Source: Janthinobacterium lividum
GTDB lineage: Bacteria; Pseudomonadota; Gammaproteobacteria; Steroidobacterales; Steroidobacteraceae
Assembly: GCA_943327025.2 (NCBI GenBank)
Contig: CALPVO020000163.1
Location: 1-5,822 of the forward strand
Length of the DNA: 5,822 nucleotides
Direction of reading: 5' to 3'
Shown here: one piece after another, positions 1 to 5,812 of the stretch
Layout: every line of letters starts with the position of its first letter
Position numbering within the stretch: the first letter of the stretch is position 1
Notes under the pieces: generated by a model
Database searches by the model: none
Told to the model about the DNA's origin: nothing
Seen by the model: the letters and a program-made list of their open reading frames with translations, nothing else
Translations under genes and position numbers: made by a program

Positions 1-494
1 CCCTGTTTGCCGAAGTTCGGCGCGTGTTGCGCCCGGGTGGCTTGTTTGCCTTCGCCACGCTAGGCCCCGACACACTCCATGAATTGCGCGCTGCTTCCAA
101 AGTGGTGGACGACACGCCGCGCGTCTTGGAATTCACCGACATGCCGGAGTTGGCGCGCGGGTTGCAGCAGGCCGGCTTCGCCGACCCGGTGCTGGACCGT
201 GACCTGCACCGTCTGACTTATTCTGGGACCGCCGCGCTCTTCGCGGACTTGCGCGCGCTGGGCGCCACCAATCGACGCAAGGACCGGGCGGCTCATCTCA
301 CCGGTCGTGCACGAATCGAGGCCTTGAGCGACGCGTATGAAATCCATCGCGATGCCTCGGGTCGGCTGCCCGTGACCTGCGAGGTGATCTACGGACACGC
401 GTGGGTACCCGCCGGGGATGCCGTCCGTCGCAAGCGCAGCGGCAACCCGAATGAGGTGGCGGTGCCACTCTCCAGCGTGCGCCGGCGCCCCTGA
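1..494 (+). CDS. bioC: Malonyl-ACP O-methyltransferase BioC, C-terminal part (5' end outside window)
   Basis: The reading frame is open from base 3 and ends at TGA 492-494, giving about 163 residues; BioC proteins are usually about 250-300 residues, so the N-terminal SAM-binding half lies upstream. BioC methylates the free carboxyl of malonyl-ACP in the cytoplasm so that fatty-acid enzymes can extend it to pimeloyl-ACP methyl ester for biotin synthesis. Visible family features are the LRPGG loop followed by the strand GLFAFATLGPDTLHEL, then FTDMPELARGLQQAGFADPVLD, and near the end CEVIYGHAW, a typical BioC ending. The tail is basic (SSVRRRP). The internal GTG at 24 is not the true start, because the coding match continues upstream of it. 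bioD follows 23 bases later on the same strand, which supports the biotin assignment over a generic class I methyltransferase. Confidence 0.9.
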   Translation, partial: LFAEVRRVLRPGGLFAFATLGPDTLHELRAASKVVDDTPRVLEFTDMPELARGLQQAGFADPVLDRDLHRLTYSGTAALFADLRALGATNRRKDRAAHLTGRARIEALSDAYEIHRDASGRLPVTCEVIYGHAWVPAGDAVRRKRSGNPNEVAVPLSSVRRRP

Positions 495-517
495 CCCACC
501 ATCGGAGCGACCAGACC

Positions 518-1225
518 GTGGCCAACCCCCCCAACCGCAGCCAACCCGCCACCTACTTCGTTACTGGCACCGATACCGAGGTGGGCAAGACGCTCTGCAC
601 CGCCGCGTTGCTGCGCGTGGCCGGGTTGCAGGGGCTGCGCACCGTAGGCATGAAGCCCATCGCCTCGGGTTGCGAGGCCACCCCGGAAGGGCTACGTAAC
701 GAAGATGCGCTCGCCCATTTGGCGGAAACCAGTGCGCCGCTGCCCGCGTACGCGACGGTGAACCCCTACGCCTTCGCGCCGGCTATCGCGCCGCATATCG
801 CAGCGGCGGAAGCGGGAGTGTCCGTGGACTTACGACGCATTGCCGAGTGCTGGACGGAGCTGACTCGCGACCGCGATTTCGCGCTGATGGAAGGCGCCGG
901 GGGTTGGCAGGTTCCCATCGACGCCACGCGCTTTTTCCCGGAATTGGCGGTGCACCTGCAGTTGCCCGTGGTGCTCGTCGTCGGACTGCGCCTTGGTTGC
1001 ATCAACCACGCCCTGCTCACCGCGCAGGCCATCGCCACACGGGGGCTTCGGCTGGCCGGATGGATCGGCAACCGCATCGACCCGCAATTCAGCCGCTTGG
1101 ACGACAATCTGGCGGCGCTGCACCGCCATTTGCCGGCGCCGTGCCTCGGCGTGGTGCCACCTCTGGCAGAAACTGCTCTCGCCGCGCGCGTGGCCGCCGC
1201 CGCCGGGTATCTGCGGCTGCCCTGA
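518..1225 (+). CDS. bioD: ATP-dependent dethiobiotin synthetase BioD
   Basis: Complete, 235 residues. The enzyme uses ATP and CO2 to close the ureido ring of 7,8-diaminopelargonate, giving dethiobiotin, the penultimate step of biotin synthesis, in the cytoplasm. The P-loop TGTDTEVGKT spans residues 16-25 (Lys24), followed by KPIASGC at 46-52 (Lys46, matching the E. coli substrate and phosphate lysine), GLRNEDAL with Asp63, ATVNPYAF at 79-86, EGAGGW at 125-130, LRLGCINHALLTAQAI at 157-172 and AGWIGN at 180-185. These match E. coli BioD closely throughout. The start is GTG 518: no other in-frame start lies between the bioC stop and the P-loop, and GGAG at 504-507 sits 10 bases upstream. It follows bioC by 23 bases, so the two are probably one operon. 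It converges on the minus-strand hydrolase gene with a 46-base gap. No key residue appears to be missing. Confidence 0.96.
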   Translation: MANPPNRSQPATYFVTGTDTEVGKTLCTAALLRVAGLQGLRTVGMKPIASGCEATPEGLRNEDALAHLAETSAPLPAYATVNPYAFAPAIAPHIAAAEAGVSVDLRRIAECWTELTRDRDFALMEGAGGWQVPIDATRFFPELAVHLQLPVVLVVGLRLGCINHALLTAQAIATRGLRLAGWIGNRIDPQFSRLDDNLAALHRHLPAPCLGVVPPLAETALAARVAAAAGYLRLP

Positions 1226-1271
1226 GCTGCGCCCACCCGAGCCCTGCCGCCCGCGCCCTACCATAAGGGCC

Positions 1272-2189
1272 TTACAGCCCGACCCCGTCCAACCCAACCG
1301 GCCGCAAACCCGCTGCGGTACGCCGTACGCGAGTACGGTGCTGCCCCGCGAAATGGGCCGGTACCAGCACGGCCTCAAGGTCGGCTGCACGCTCCAGCAC
1401 AGCGCGACGTGTGGCGCGCGCCTGAGACGGGTCCTCGCAGAAGATACTGTTCCAGTCAGGGTTCCAGACTTGCAGCGGGTGGTGCACGACATCGCCGACG
1501 AACATGGCACGTTCGCCACCACTTTCCAGCGTGATCACGGTACTTCCCGGCGTATGGCCCGGTGCCGGGTCTAGCCGCAGGCCCGGCAGAAGCTCCACGG
1601 ACCCCTGCACCAGCGCCGCGCGACCCGCCTCCAAAATGGGCCGGACGCTGTCCTCGAAAAAGCCCTCGTTCACTGCTTCGCCGGTCTTCGCCGGGTAAAG
1701 GTGACTGCGCCGCGGGTCCCAGTACTCGGCATCGGCCAAGGGGAATACATAGCGAGCGCGCGGGAAAGTGGGCTGCCACGCGCCCGCCACCCACTGCGTA
1801 TTCCAGCCCACATGGTCCACATGCAAGTGGGTACAGACCACGAGGTCGATGTCCTCCGGCGCAAAGCCCGCCACTGCCAAACGCTCGAGAAAAGGCGTCT
1901 GCAACCCGCCAAACAGTGGAATTCCGGGGCGTACCTTGTCGTTGCCGGCGCCGGTGTCGATGAGCACTCGCTGGCCATCGACTTCCACCACCCAACTCTG
2001 CAAGCGCGCCTGCAACGCGTCGCTGGCCGCGTCCAAATAGGCCGCGGGTACCGCTTCCTTGCACTCGGCGTAGGCCGCGGGCTCAAATCCGGCGAAGAGC
2101 AATTGCGGCGTCAGGAACGGTCCGCTCCATTCCTCGACGCGGTGCACACGGGCTTTGCCTAACGCCCAGTGGTCGGTGAACTCGCTCAT
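1272..2189 (-). CDS. MBL-fold (metallo-beta-lactamase superfamily) metal-dependent hydrolase
   Basis: Complete, 305 residues, start ATG at 2189-2187 and stop TAA at 1274-1272. The metal-binding set of the fold is intact: THLHVDHVGW at residues 120-129 (His121, His123, Asp125, His126), PAPGHTPGS at 208-216 (His212), FVGDVVHHP at 230-238 (Asp233) and VPAHFAG at 276-282 (His279). The strand before the first motif reads VLIDTGAGND (75-84), also typical. No signal peptide or membrane segment is seen, so it is probably cytoplasmic. The HxHxDH, His, Asp, His arrangement fits dinuclear zinc hydrolases such as AHL lactonase-like and methyl-parathion-hydrolase-like enzymes, but the substrate cannot be read from the sequence. 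An AGGGGG ribosome binding site lies 6 bases upstream. It is monocistronic here, convergent with bioD and divergent from the cox operon, so context gives no function. Confidence 0.92.
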   Translation of the reverse strand: MSEFTDHWALGKARVHRVEEWSGPFLTPQLLFAGFEPAAYAECKEAVPAAYLDAASDALQARLQSWVVEVDGQRVLIDTGAGNDKVRPGIPLFGGLQTPFLERLAVAGFAPEDIDLVVCTHLHVDHVGWNTQWVAGAWQPTFPRARYVFPLADAEYWDPRRSHLYPAKTGEAVNEGFFEDSVRPILEAGRAALVQGSVELLPGLRLDPAPGHTPGSTVITLESGGERAMFVGDVVHHPLQVWNPDWNSIFCEDPSQARATRRAVLERAADLEAVLVPAHFAGQHRTRVRRTAAGLRPVGLDGVGL

Positions 2190-2195
2190 TCATTT

Positions 2196-2201
2196 CCCCC
2201 T
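2196..2201 (-). promoter_or_regulatory. Ribosome binding site of the MBL-fold hydrolase gene
   Basis: On the minus strand this reads AGGGGG and lies 6 bases before the ATG at 2189. It supports that start over any internal one. It is rich in G, but the position is right. Confidence 0.6.
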
Positions 2202-2219
2202 CAGGTTGCGCTGCATCCT

Positions 2220-2242
2220 GCCGCAGTTTGCGGCGAACCGCC
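2220..2242. repeat. Two overlapping short inverted repeats in the hydrolase leader
   Basis: GCCGCA (2220-2225) and TGCGGC (2229-2234) form a perfect 6-bp stem with a 3-base loop. GGCG (2232-2235) and CGCC (2239-2242) form a second stem with a 3-base loop. They share bases 2232-2234, so in RNA only one could form at a time. On the minus strand they lie about 30-50 bases before the hydrolase ATG. No T run follows in either direction, so this is not a standard terminator. Such GC-rich stems can arise by chance. Confidence 0.45.
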
Positions 2243-2268
2243 ACGGCCACCCAACAACGGTACTGGAC

Positions 2269-2283
2269 GGCTTCGACAAAGCC
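2269..2283. repeat. Short inverted repeat GGCTT-N5-AAGCC
   Basis: GGCTT at 2269-2273 and AAGCC at 2279-2283 are perfect complements around a 5-base loop. It lies between the two divergent genes, about 80-95 bases from the hydrolase start. It may be an operator or a weak hairpin; its length makes chance occurrence plausible. Confidence 0.35.
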
Positions 2284-2312
2284 CTTTCAAGTGCTTGTAG
2301 GACATAAGGAAA

Positions 2313-2328
2313 AATGCCTATTTGCATT
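2313..2328. repeat. A+T-rich dyad AATGC-N6-GCATT
   Basis: AATGC (2313-2317) and GCATT (2324-2328) form a perfect dyad around CTATTT. It lies in the A+T-rich centre of the intergenic region, where a promoter is expected, and has the size of a binding site for a dimeric regulator. I do not recognise it as an FNR/Anr or Fur box, so no regulator is named. Confidence 0.35.
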
Positions 2329-2376
2329 GCGTTTTTTGGCGCTGCAACGTACCCTTCCGGCGCCCACGAAGTTTGT

Positions 2377-2399
2377 CCGGAATTTTTTACTTTTTCCGG
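2377..2399. repeat. Inverted repeat CCGGAA-N11-TTCCGG
   Basis: CCGGAA at 2377-2382 and TTCCGG at 2394-2399 are perfect 6-bp complements flanking the pyrimidine stretch TTTTTTACTTT. A further TTCCGG lies at 2355-2360, so the same 6-mer in either orientation occurs three times in 45 bases, with centres about 17-22 bases apart. This could be a protein-binding array upstream of the cox operon or a chance pattern. Confidence 0.35.
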
Positions 2400-2405
2400 C
2401 TGGCG

Positions 2406-2423
2406 CCTCGCCCACAGGCGAGG
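2406..2423. repeat. Perfect 7-bp stem-loop just upstream of the TACAAT box
   Basis: CCTCGCC (2406-2412) and GGCGAGG (2417-2423) pair perfectly around the loop CACA. Two bases later comes TACAAT. If that box is the -10 element, the palindrome fills the spacer and overlaps the -35 position, a typical place for an operator. No T run follows on the + strand, so it is unlikely to be a terminator. Confidence 0.5.
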
Positions 2424-2425
2424 GT

Positions 2426-2431
2426 TACAAT
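2426..2431 (+). promoter_or_regulatory. Possible -10 element (TACAAT) of the cox operon
   Basis: TACAAT differs from TATAAT at one position and lies about 157 bases before the coxB ATG, inside the expected promoter region. No good -35 hexamer exists 16-18 bases upstream, where the sequence is GC-rich and palindromic, and there is no TGn extension. If used, the promoter would need an activator or another sigma subunit; this is a tentative call. Confidence 0.3.
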
Positions 2432-2587
2432 GGGCGCTTCATGGAGTCGGCACCCCGGCCGGTTCCAGTACAAGCCAGCAGCCGCATCGGCGTGGTCCGC
2501 ACAGTTTCCGCTCGCAGGAACTTTGCTCATCACGCTGGTTGCAGCAAATCTTGCTGGTAGCGGGAAACACAGGGAGCTAGAGCGTCG

Positions 2588-3472
2588 ATGTCCATCCAGA
2601 AGAAGCTCGCCGCCGCCGCAGGGTTGGCCGGCCTGGCCATCTCCGCGGCCGCCTTCGGCCATCCGGAGAGCACGTTAAACCTGCCAGTGGGCGTCACGCC
2701 CATCAGCCAGCAGGCCCACTACCTGCACATGCTCACCCTCTGGGTGTGCGTGGCCATCGCAGTGGTGGTGTTCGGTGCCATGATTTATTCGATGGTGAAG
2801 TTCCGGAAGTCGCAAGGCGCCGTGGCGGATACCAGCATCGTTCACAGCACCAAGGCCGAAATCATCTGGACCATCATCCCGGTGCTCATCCTCATTGGCC
2901 TGGCCGTGCCGGCCACGAAAGGCCTGATCATCATCGAGGACACGCGCAACAGCGGCCTCACGGTGAAGGCCACCGGCTACCAGTGGAAATGGCAGTACGA
3001 ATACATCAGCCAGAATGACGGCAAGACGGAATCACCCATCAGCGGCGTCAGCTTCTACTCCGCGCTGGAAGAGAAGTCGAACTTCGCGCGCCAACTCGGC
3101 AGCGGCCTCGACCCGAACCAGGTGGAGAACTACCTGCTCGACGTCGACAATCCGCTCGTCATCCCGAGCGGCGTGAAGGTTCGCCTCCTGCTCACCGGCA
3201 ACGACGTTATCCACGCTTGGTGGGTGCCCGAGCTCGGCATGAAGCGCGACGCCATCCCCGGCTTCGTCAACGAGATGTGGATTCAAGTCGACGAAGGCAA
3301 GGAAGGCACTTACCGCGGTCAGTGCGTCGAGCTCTGCGGCCGTGACCACGGCTTCATGCCGATCGTCGTCGTCGTCAAGACCAAGCAGGACTTCTCCGCT
3401 TGGTTGGCTGCTCAGCAGCAGGCCTCGGCCCCCGCTGCCACCGCGACCGCCGCCACGACGGCGTCGCTGTAA
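2588..3472 (+). CDS. coxB: Cytochrome c oxidase subunit II (CuA subunit)
   Basis: Complete, 294 residues. It accepts electrons from cytochrome c at the periplasmic CuA centre and passes them to subunit I. Residues 1-24 look like a signal peptide (KK followed by an Ala/Leu core, cleavage possibly after AAFG). Membrane spans lie at about 47-70 and 93-113, with the conserved STKAEIIWTIIP (87-98), whose Glu91 is in the usual K-channel entry position. The aromatic electron-entry patch YQWKWQYEY is at 131-139. The CuA ligands are all present: His209 in DVIHAWWVP and C246-x-E248-x-C250-x3-H254-x2-M257. There is no C-terminal haem c (CxxCH) domain, so it is not the caa3 form. The tail from about 276 is Ala/Thr-rich. 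The ATG has AGGGAG at 2571-2576, 11 bases upstream, a slightly long spacing. It heads the operon; ctaD starts 24 bases after its stop. Confidence 0.96.
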   Translation: MSIQKKLAAAAGLAGLAISAAAFGHPESTLNLPVGVTPISQQAHYLHMLTLWVCVAIAVVVFGAMIYSMVKFRKSQGAVADTSIVHSTKAEIIWTIIPVLILIGLAVPATKGLIIIEDTRNSGLTVKATGYQWKWQYEYISQNDGKTESPISGVSFYSALEEKSNFARQLGSGLDPNQVENYLLDVDNPLVIPSGVKVRLLLTGNDVIHAWWVPELGMKRDAIPGFVNEMWIQVDEGKEGTYRGQCVELCGRDHGFMPIVVVVKTKQDFSAWLAAQQQASAPAATATAATTASL

Positions 3473-3483
3473 CCGTTATTGTT

Positions 3484-3487
3484 GGAG
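3484..3487 (+). promoter_or_regulatory. Ribosome binding site that sets the ctaD start
   Basis: GGAG lies 9 bases before ATG 3497. The in-frame TTG at 3479 lies upstream of this site and has no site of its own, so ATG 3497 is the likely start. Confidence 0.7.
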
Positions 3488-3496
3488 TTGCGACAA

Positions 3497-5086
3497 ATGG
3501 CACACGCAGAAGCACACGCCCACGACGGGCACGACCACGACCACGCCCCCTCGGGCATCGGCCGCTGGCTTTTCGCGACGAACCACAAGGACATCGGCAC
3601 GATGTACTTGGTGTTCGCGCTGGTCATGTTCTTCATCGGCGGCGCGATGGCCATGGTCATCCGCCTCGAACTGTTCAAGCCGGGCCTGCAGTTCGTCGAC
3701 CCCGGCTTCTTCAACAGCATGACCACCATGCACGCGCTGATCATGATCTTCGGCGGCGTCATGCCGGCCTGGACGGGTCTCGCCAACTGGATGATTCCGC
3801 TGCAGGTCGGCGCGCCGGACATGGCTCTGCCGCGCATGAACAACTACAGCTTCTGGATCCTGCCGTTCGCTTTCACGCTGCTGCTGCTGTCGTTCTTCCT
3901 GCCGGGTGGTGCTCCCGCCGGTGGCTGGACGCTGTACCCGCCGCTGGTGCTGCAGGCCGGTGACAGCTTCGGCCTCACTATCTTCGCCATCCACATGATG
4001 GGCATCAGCTCGATCATGGGCGCCATCAACGTCGTCGTCACCATCATGAACATGCGCGCGCCCGGCATGGACTTGCTGAAGATGCCGCTGTTCTGCTGGA
4101 CCTGGCTCATCACCGCCTACCTGCTCATCGCCACCATGCCGGTGCTCGCTGGCGCCGTGACGATGCTGCTCACCGACCACTACTTCGGCACGGCGTTCTT
4201 CAACCCGGCCGGCGGCGGCGACCCGGTGATGTTCCAGCACATCTTCTGGTTCTTCGGTCACCCCGAGGTGTACATCCTCATCCTGCCGGCTTTCGGCATC
4301 GTGAGCGAAATCATCCCCACCTTCTCGCGCAAGCCGCTGTTCGGCTACGAGTCGATGGTGTACGCCACGGGCTCCATCGCCTTCCTGTCGTTCATCGTTT
4401 GGGCGCACCACATGTTCACGGTAGGCATGCCGCTGGCAGGCCAGCTGTTCTTCATGCTGTCCACCATGCTCATCGCCGTTCCCACAGGCGTGAAGGTGTT
4501 CAACTGGACCACCACCATGTGGCGCGGTTCCATCAGCTACGAACCGCCCATGCTGTTCGCGCTGGCTTTCCTGTTCCTGTTCACCATCGGCGGTTTCTCG
4601 GGCCTCATGCTCGCCATCGCCCCGGCGGACTTCCAGTACCACGATACCTATTTCGTGGTGGCACACTTCCACTACGTGCTGGTGCCGGGCGCCGTGTTCG
4701 CCATCATGGCAGGCGTCTACTACTGGTTGCCGAAGTGGACTGGCCACATGTACGACATGAAGCTCGCCAACTGGCACTTCTGGCTGTCGACCATCTCCGT
4801 GAACGTCCTGTTCTTCCCGATGCACTTCCTGGGGTTGGCCGGCATGCCGCGCCGCATCCCGGACTACAACGTGCAGTTCGCCGACTGGAACATGGTGGCC
4901 TCCATCGGTGGCTTCGCTTTCGGTCTGTCGCAGGTCATGTTCGTCTGGATCGTCCTCAAGTCCGTGCGGGGTGGCCCGAAGGCCTCGGCCCGCGTCTGGG
5001 ACGACACGAACAGTGAAGGTCTGGAGTGGACGGTGCCCTCGCCCGCCCCGTTCCACACCTTCGACACCCCGCCGGTCGTCAAGTAA
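3497..5086 (+). CDS. ctaD: Cytochrome c oxidase subunit I (aa3-type, haem-copper catalytic subunit)
   Basis: Complete, 529 residues from ATG 3497. It is an integral inner-membrane protein with about twelve hydrophobic spans that reduces O2 to water and pumps protons. All cofactor ligands are visible: His79 and His392 for haem a, His390 for haem a3, and His255, His304 and His305 for CuB. Tyr259 is in place for the His-Tyr crosslink (GHPEVY, 254-259). D-channel residues Asp108 ([11 protein letters not shown]) and Glu257, and K-channel Lys333 (PTGVKVFNW), mark a type A1 oxidase. Arg452-Arg453 (MPRRIPDY) fit the haem propionate arginines. Spacing from His255 to His304, Lys333, His390 and Arg452 matches my recollection of Rhodobacter CtaD. 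The N-terminus before the first span is unusual, with six His in the first 16 residues. It follows coxB by 24 bases and precedes the 42-residue gene by 22. Confidence 0.98.
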   Translation: MAHAEAHAHDGHDHDHAPSGIGRWLFATNHKDIGTMYLVFALVMFFIGGAMAMVIRLELFKPGLQFVDPGFFNSMTTMHALIMIFGGVMPAWTGLANWMIPLQVGAPDMALPRMNNYSFWILPFAFTLLLLSFFLPGGAPAGGWTLYPPLVLQAGDSFGLTIFAIHMMGISSIMGAINVVVTIMNMRAPGMDLLKMPLFCWTWLITAYLLIATMPVLAGAVTMLLTDHYFGTAFFNPAGGGDPVMFQHIFWFFGHPEVYILILPAFGIVSEIIPTFSRKPLFGYESMVYATGSIAFLSFIVWAHHMFTVGMPLAGQLFFMLSTMLIAVPTGVKVFNWTTTMWRGSISYEPPMLFALAFLFLFTIGGFSGLMLAIAPADFQYHDTYFVVAHFHYVLVPGAVFAIMAGVYYWLPKWTGHMYDMKLANWHFWLSTISVNVLFFPMHFLGLAGMPRRIPDYNVQFADWNMVASIGGFAFGLSQVMFVWIVLKSVRGGPKASARVWDDTNSEGLEWTVPSPAPFHTFDTPPVVK

Positions 5087-5108
5087 GTAGCGGGTAGCAG
5101 ACAGGACC

Positions 5109-5237
5109 ATGCAGGACGTCGAGAGACAGCGCCGCATCCGCCGAACCGTCATCACCCTCGTGGTGGTGGCGGTGGGTTTTTATGTGGGCTTCATCCTCTA
5201 CACCTACACCATGGTCCCGCACGGGCCACGCCCATGA
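5109..5237 (+). CDS. Small single-span membrane protein of the cox operon (42 residues)
   Basis: An ATG at 5109 opens a 42-residue frame that closes at TGA 5235-5237. The N-terminus is charged and basic (QDVERQRRIRR, residues 2-12), followed by one hydrophobic span at about 13-34 that is rich in Val, Phe and Tyr, and a short tail ending MVPHGPRP. The charge pattern predicts the N-terminus in the cytoplasm. It starts 22 bases after ctaD, and its stop overlaps the ctaG start in ATGA, so ctaG translation is probably coupled to it. The ribosome binding site is weak: AGGA at 5103-5106 is only 2 bases from the ATG, but a stop codon at 5088-5090 rules out an upstream start. Small membrane proteins between ctaD and ctaG are known in other proteobacteria as cytochrome oxidase small assembly proteins. 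I assign this by position and topology, not by a recognised motif. Confidence 0.75.
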   Translation: MQDVERQRRIRRTVITLVVVAVGFYVGFILYTYTMVPHGPRP

Positions 5238-5812
5238 ACGAGCCCGTGAATGAGCCTGTGAACACGCCCGCTGGCAAGCCGCCCAGCACGAACCGCGCGC
5301 TGGCTGGAAAGCTGGTGCTATTTGCGGCGGGTAGTTTTGCCTTCGGGTTCGCGCTGGTGCCGCTGTATGACGTCCTCTGCTCAGTGTGGGAGGTCGGGAA
5401 CCGCTGGACCGGGGAGAAAGCCACGACGGTTGTGGAGCATCCACAGGAAGACCGCCTCGTGACGGTGGAGTTTATCGCCAGCGTGCCGGATAACGGCACT
5501 TGGCACTTCGCCCCGAAGTTGGCCGCGATGCAGGTGCACCCCGGCAAGCTTTACTCGGCGGAGTTCAGCGCCGCCAATCTTTCCGGTCACGATACGGTGG
5601 GGCAGGCAGTGCCGAGCATCGCGCCTTCCGTGGCCATGCAGCACTTCCGCAAGACGGAGTGCTTCTGTTTCACACCGCAGCCCTTCCGCAAGGGAGAGAC
5701 GCGCAATCTACCGGTGAGGTTCGTGGTAGACCGCGACCTGCCCGCCGATGTCGACCGAGTGACGTTGAGTTACGCAATATACGAGCAGCCCAAAGTGGCT
5801 GCCGCACGCTGA
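5234..5812 (+). CDS. ctaG: Cytochrome c oxidase assembly protein CtaG/Cox11 (CuB insertion)
   Basis: Complete, 192 residues, the usual length for the bacterial family. It is a membrane-anchored periplasmic copper protein that delivers copper to the CuB site of subunit I. One membrane span lies at about 24-45, after a short cytoplasmic N-terminus, and runs into LVPLYDVLC with Cys49. The family signature follows: GQAVPSIAPSVA (123-134) and HFRKTECFCFTPQPF (137-151) with the copper-binding pair Cys143 and Cys145, then LPVRFVVDRDLPADVDRVTLSYAIYE. The ATG overlaps the stop of the 42-residue gene, and no good ribosome binding site precedes it, which favours translational coupling. The N-terminus carries a tandem NEPV repeat. 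The stretch after Cys49 (SVWEVGNRWTG) departs from the usual TGING-like sequence. Only 10 bases follow in the window; subunit III probably lies downstream. Confidence 0.96.
   Translation: MNEPVNEPVNTPAGKPPSTNRALAGKLVLFAAGSFAFGFALVPLYDVLCSVWEVGNRWTGEKATTVVEHPQEDRLVTVEFIASVPDNGTWHFAPKLAAMQVHPGKLYSAEFSAANLSGHDTVGQAVPSIAPSVAMQHFRKTECFCFTPQPFRKGETRNLPVRFVVDRDLPADVDRVTLSYAIYEQPKVAAAR

Larger units (their letters stand above)
2190..2587. other. Non-coding region between the divergent hydrolase gene and cox operon
   Basis: No convincing gene lies in these 398 bases. The left part, up to about 2280, is GC-rich and carries short inverted repeats in what would be the leader of the minus-strand hydrolase. 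The middle, about 2285-2400, is visibly richer in A and T than the rest of the window, with runs of A near 2310 and of T near 2331-2337 and 2383-2395, as expected of a promoter region. Then come a perfect 7-bp stem-loop (2406-2423) and a TACAAT box (2426-2431). The final 150 bases look like an untranslated leader for coxB. Promoters for both directions must lie here or further upstream, but I found no hexamer pair close to the sigma-70 consensus. The short open frames in this stretch have no recognisable protein features. Confidence 0.7.

Noticed and set aside
1255..1270. Hairpin between bioD and the hydrolase as an intrinsic terminator
   Set aside because: The stem is only 5 bp and no T run follows on either strand.
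1264..1274. Palindrome TAAGGGCCTTA at the hydrolase stop
   Set aside because: It has a single-base centre, so it cannot form a hairpin, and part of it is the stop codon; it is likely chance.
830..1522. A 230-codon minus-strand frame spanning bioD and the hydrolase 3' end
   Set aside because: It is antisense to bioD and overlaps the hydrolase gene in another frame; composition is Arg/Gly/Ser-rich with no motif.
1456..2162. Several long frames overlapping the hydrolase in other frames and on the + strand
   Set aside because: They are shadows of the GC-rich hydrolase gene, which alone carries the complete MBL metal-binding set.
2262..2290. TTGAAA on the minus strand as a -35 element for the hydrolase
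   Set aside because: The hexamer 17 bases downstream (TCCAGT) matches the -10 consensus at only half its positions, too weak to call.
2295..2323. TTGTAG with CTATTT as a + strand sigma-70 promoter
   Set aside because: The spacing is 17 bases but the -10 match is very poor.
2314..2580. Open frame of 88 codons with an ATG preceded by AAGGA, ending just before coxB
   Set aside because: The AAGGA is only 3 bases from the ATG, the translation resembles no protein, and the stretch contains promoter-like sequence and dyads; frames overlapping it are equally open.
2228..2678. Other open frames in the cox upstream region
   Set aside because: They overlap one another in different frames, lack ribosome binding sites and recognisable domains, and one runs into coxB in the wrong frame.
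3479..3496. TTG 3479 as the ctaD start, adding six residues
   Set aside because: The GGAG at 3484-3487 lies downstream of it and is well spaced for ATG 3497.
3476..5155. A 559-codon open frame on the minus strand opposite ctaD
   Set aside because: It is the mirror of a high-GC coding gene. Its translation is dominated by His, Glu, Arg, Gly and Asp with no fold-like pattern, whereas the + strand frame has every catalytic residue of subunit I.
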